Positions 6,502 through 7,052 of a DNA stretch of 7,052 nt are shown piece by piece; the first letter of the stretch is position 1; each line of letters opens with the position of its first letter. The position numbers were made by a program, and so were the translations under genes. Source of the stretch: an uncultured Collinsella sp. (GTDB lineage Bacteria > Actinomycetota > Coriobacteriia > Coriobacteriales > Coriobacteriaceae); NCBI GenBank assembly GCA_900556705.1, contig USPT01000048.1, positions 1-7,052 of the forward strand. Direction: 5' to 3'. The notes below the pieces were generated by a model. That model had not been told where the DNA came from, did no database searches, and saw nothing but the letters and a program-made list of their open reading frames with translations.

Positions 6502-7052
6502 TTAGTCTTGCGCGTCGTTGACGGCAACTACGGTTAGCTGGGTTTCATCGACCGTAAACGATATGTCGAGCCCGGCGTAAGCCAGATGATAGACGCGGTG
6601 TGGCTCGTGCTTGCTGCCCGCGCGGCGCGGGTCTTGGCGAAGGACCTCGACCAAGCCGAGGAGCTTTGCGGGCGGGACCATATCCTGCAGTGCTTGCGGA
6701 AACTCAACATCGAGCTCTTGCCACGGAGCATCCTCGATCCAGCCTCCGGTCGCATCCGGGTGGCAGTCCGCAAACGGAATGTAGGGCTTGATGTCGTAGA
6801 TGGGCGTACCGTCGCGCAGGTCGGCCCCCAACACATGGATGATGGGGCCATCGTCGGTGAGCTCGACACGATCAAGCTTGACGCAGGTGAGCCCGATGGG
6901 ATTAGGGCGAAACGGACTGCGCGTGGCAAACACTCCCACACGTTCGGCTCCGCCCAGACGCGGCGGGCGCACGGTTTTCGACCATTTTGCGTTGGTGCCG
7001 GACCTGTCCTGCGTTTTAGCGTCGACGGCAATATCCTTAGCCGTGCCGCCGG
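6502..7052 (-). CDS. trmO: tRNA (N6-threonylcarbamoyladenosine(37)-N6)-methyltransferase TrmO (N-terminus missing)
   Basis: The frame is open from the window edge (7052) to the stop at 6502-6504, giving 182 visible residues; the N-terminal part of the gene lies outside. The GTG at 6972 is internal. The family hallmark TVRPPRLGGAERVGVFATRS followed by PFRPNPIGL (about visible residues 26-54) is nearly identical to E. coli TrmO (YaeB). It is followed by DGTPIYDIKPYIPFAD (family: DGTPxxDIKPYxPFA) and a C-terminal domain with LRQDPRR, where E. coli has QDPRPAY. TrmO is a beta-barrel SAM-dependent enzyme that methylates t6A37 to m6t6A in tRNAs reading ACY threonine codons. The visible first 25 residues (KDIAVDAKTQDRSGTNAKWS and flanks) are hydrophilic and longer than the E. 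coli loop at the same place. The gene is codirectional with the lyase, with 112 bases between them. Confidence 0.92.
   Translation of the reverse strand, partial: GGTAKDIAVDAKTQDRSGTNAKWSKTVRPPRLGGAERVGVFATRSPFRPNPIGLTCVKLDRVELTDDGPIIHVLGADLRDGTPIYDIKPYIPFADCHPDATGGWIEDAPWQELDVEFPQALQDMVPPAKLLGLVEVLRQDPRRAGSKHEPHRVYHLAYAGLDISFTVDETQLTVVAVNDAQD

Noticed and set aside
6390..6527. 46-residue N-terminal extension of the lyase
   Set aside because: It is basic, unlike the family, overlaps the end of trmO, and lies upstream of a good ribosome binding site with the family-typical start MKYDF.
6970..6972. GTG at 6972 as the start of TrmO
   Set aside because: It falls on the Val of the conserved TVRPPRLGG motif, and the frame stays open to the window edge, so the gene is cut by the window rather than short.
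1..7052. CRISPR array, tRNA/rRNA genes, insertion sequences or attachment sites
   Set aside because: I saw no spaced direct repeats, tRNA-like fold, transposase or integrase motifs, or terminal inverted repeats; nearly all bases are accounted for by intact genes.

Overview
The window carries six protein genes and no RNA gene, mobile element or CRISPR array that I can support. The DNA is fairly GC-rich, genes are densely packed, and the proteins (DxRTP-type hybrid kinases with fused or co-encoded family 3 solute-binding proteins, a Nim-like flavin-fold protein, a MalY/PatB lyase) suggest a gut actinobacterium of the Coriobacteriia, perhaps Collinsella-like. This taxonomic guess is an inference from protein style and composition and was not tested by a search.

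Layout. On the plus strand, the window opens inside a hybrid sensor kinase (1-1380: tail of a periplasmic solute-binding domain, one membrane helix, HisKA, HATPase, receiver). A short pyridoxamine-phosphate-oxidase-fold gene (1423-1902) follows 42 bases later. All remaining genes are on the minus strand. Read in their own direction they are trmO (7052-6502, N-terminus cut by the window edge), a MalY/PatB-type PLP lyase (6389-5175), a lipoprotein family 3 solute-binding protein (5030-4161) and a second hybrid sensor kinase (4164-1972). The two kinase-bearing units converge on a perfect 17-bp hairpin at 1930-1969. A second, bulged hairpin with a T-rich tail (5081-5129) separates the lyase from the binding-protein/kinase pair, and an extended -10 promoter for that pair lies directly beyond it.

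How the genes fit together. The main theme is extracellular small-molecule sensing. The binding protein and second kinase overlap by four bases (ATGA), with the kinase's Shine-Dalgarno sequence inside the binding-protein gene. No transporter permease or ATPase is in view, so the lipoprotein is probably a ligand receptor for the kinase. The first kinase appears to carry the same kind of binding domain fused on the same chain. The window therefore shows a fused and a split version of one sensory design, facing each other, with strikingly similar kinase and receiver cores. Neither kinase has an Hpt domain or DNA-binding output, so the downstream partners lie elsewhere. TrmO and the lyase are housekeeping or metabolic genes with no obvious functional tie to the sensors.

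I see no clearly new biological system. The most interesting part is the paired fused/split receptor-kinase arrangement, together with an apparent substitution in the ligand pocket of the lipoprotein.
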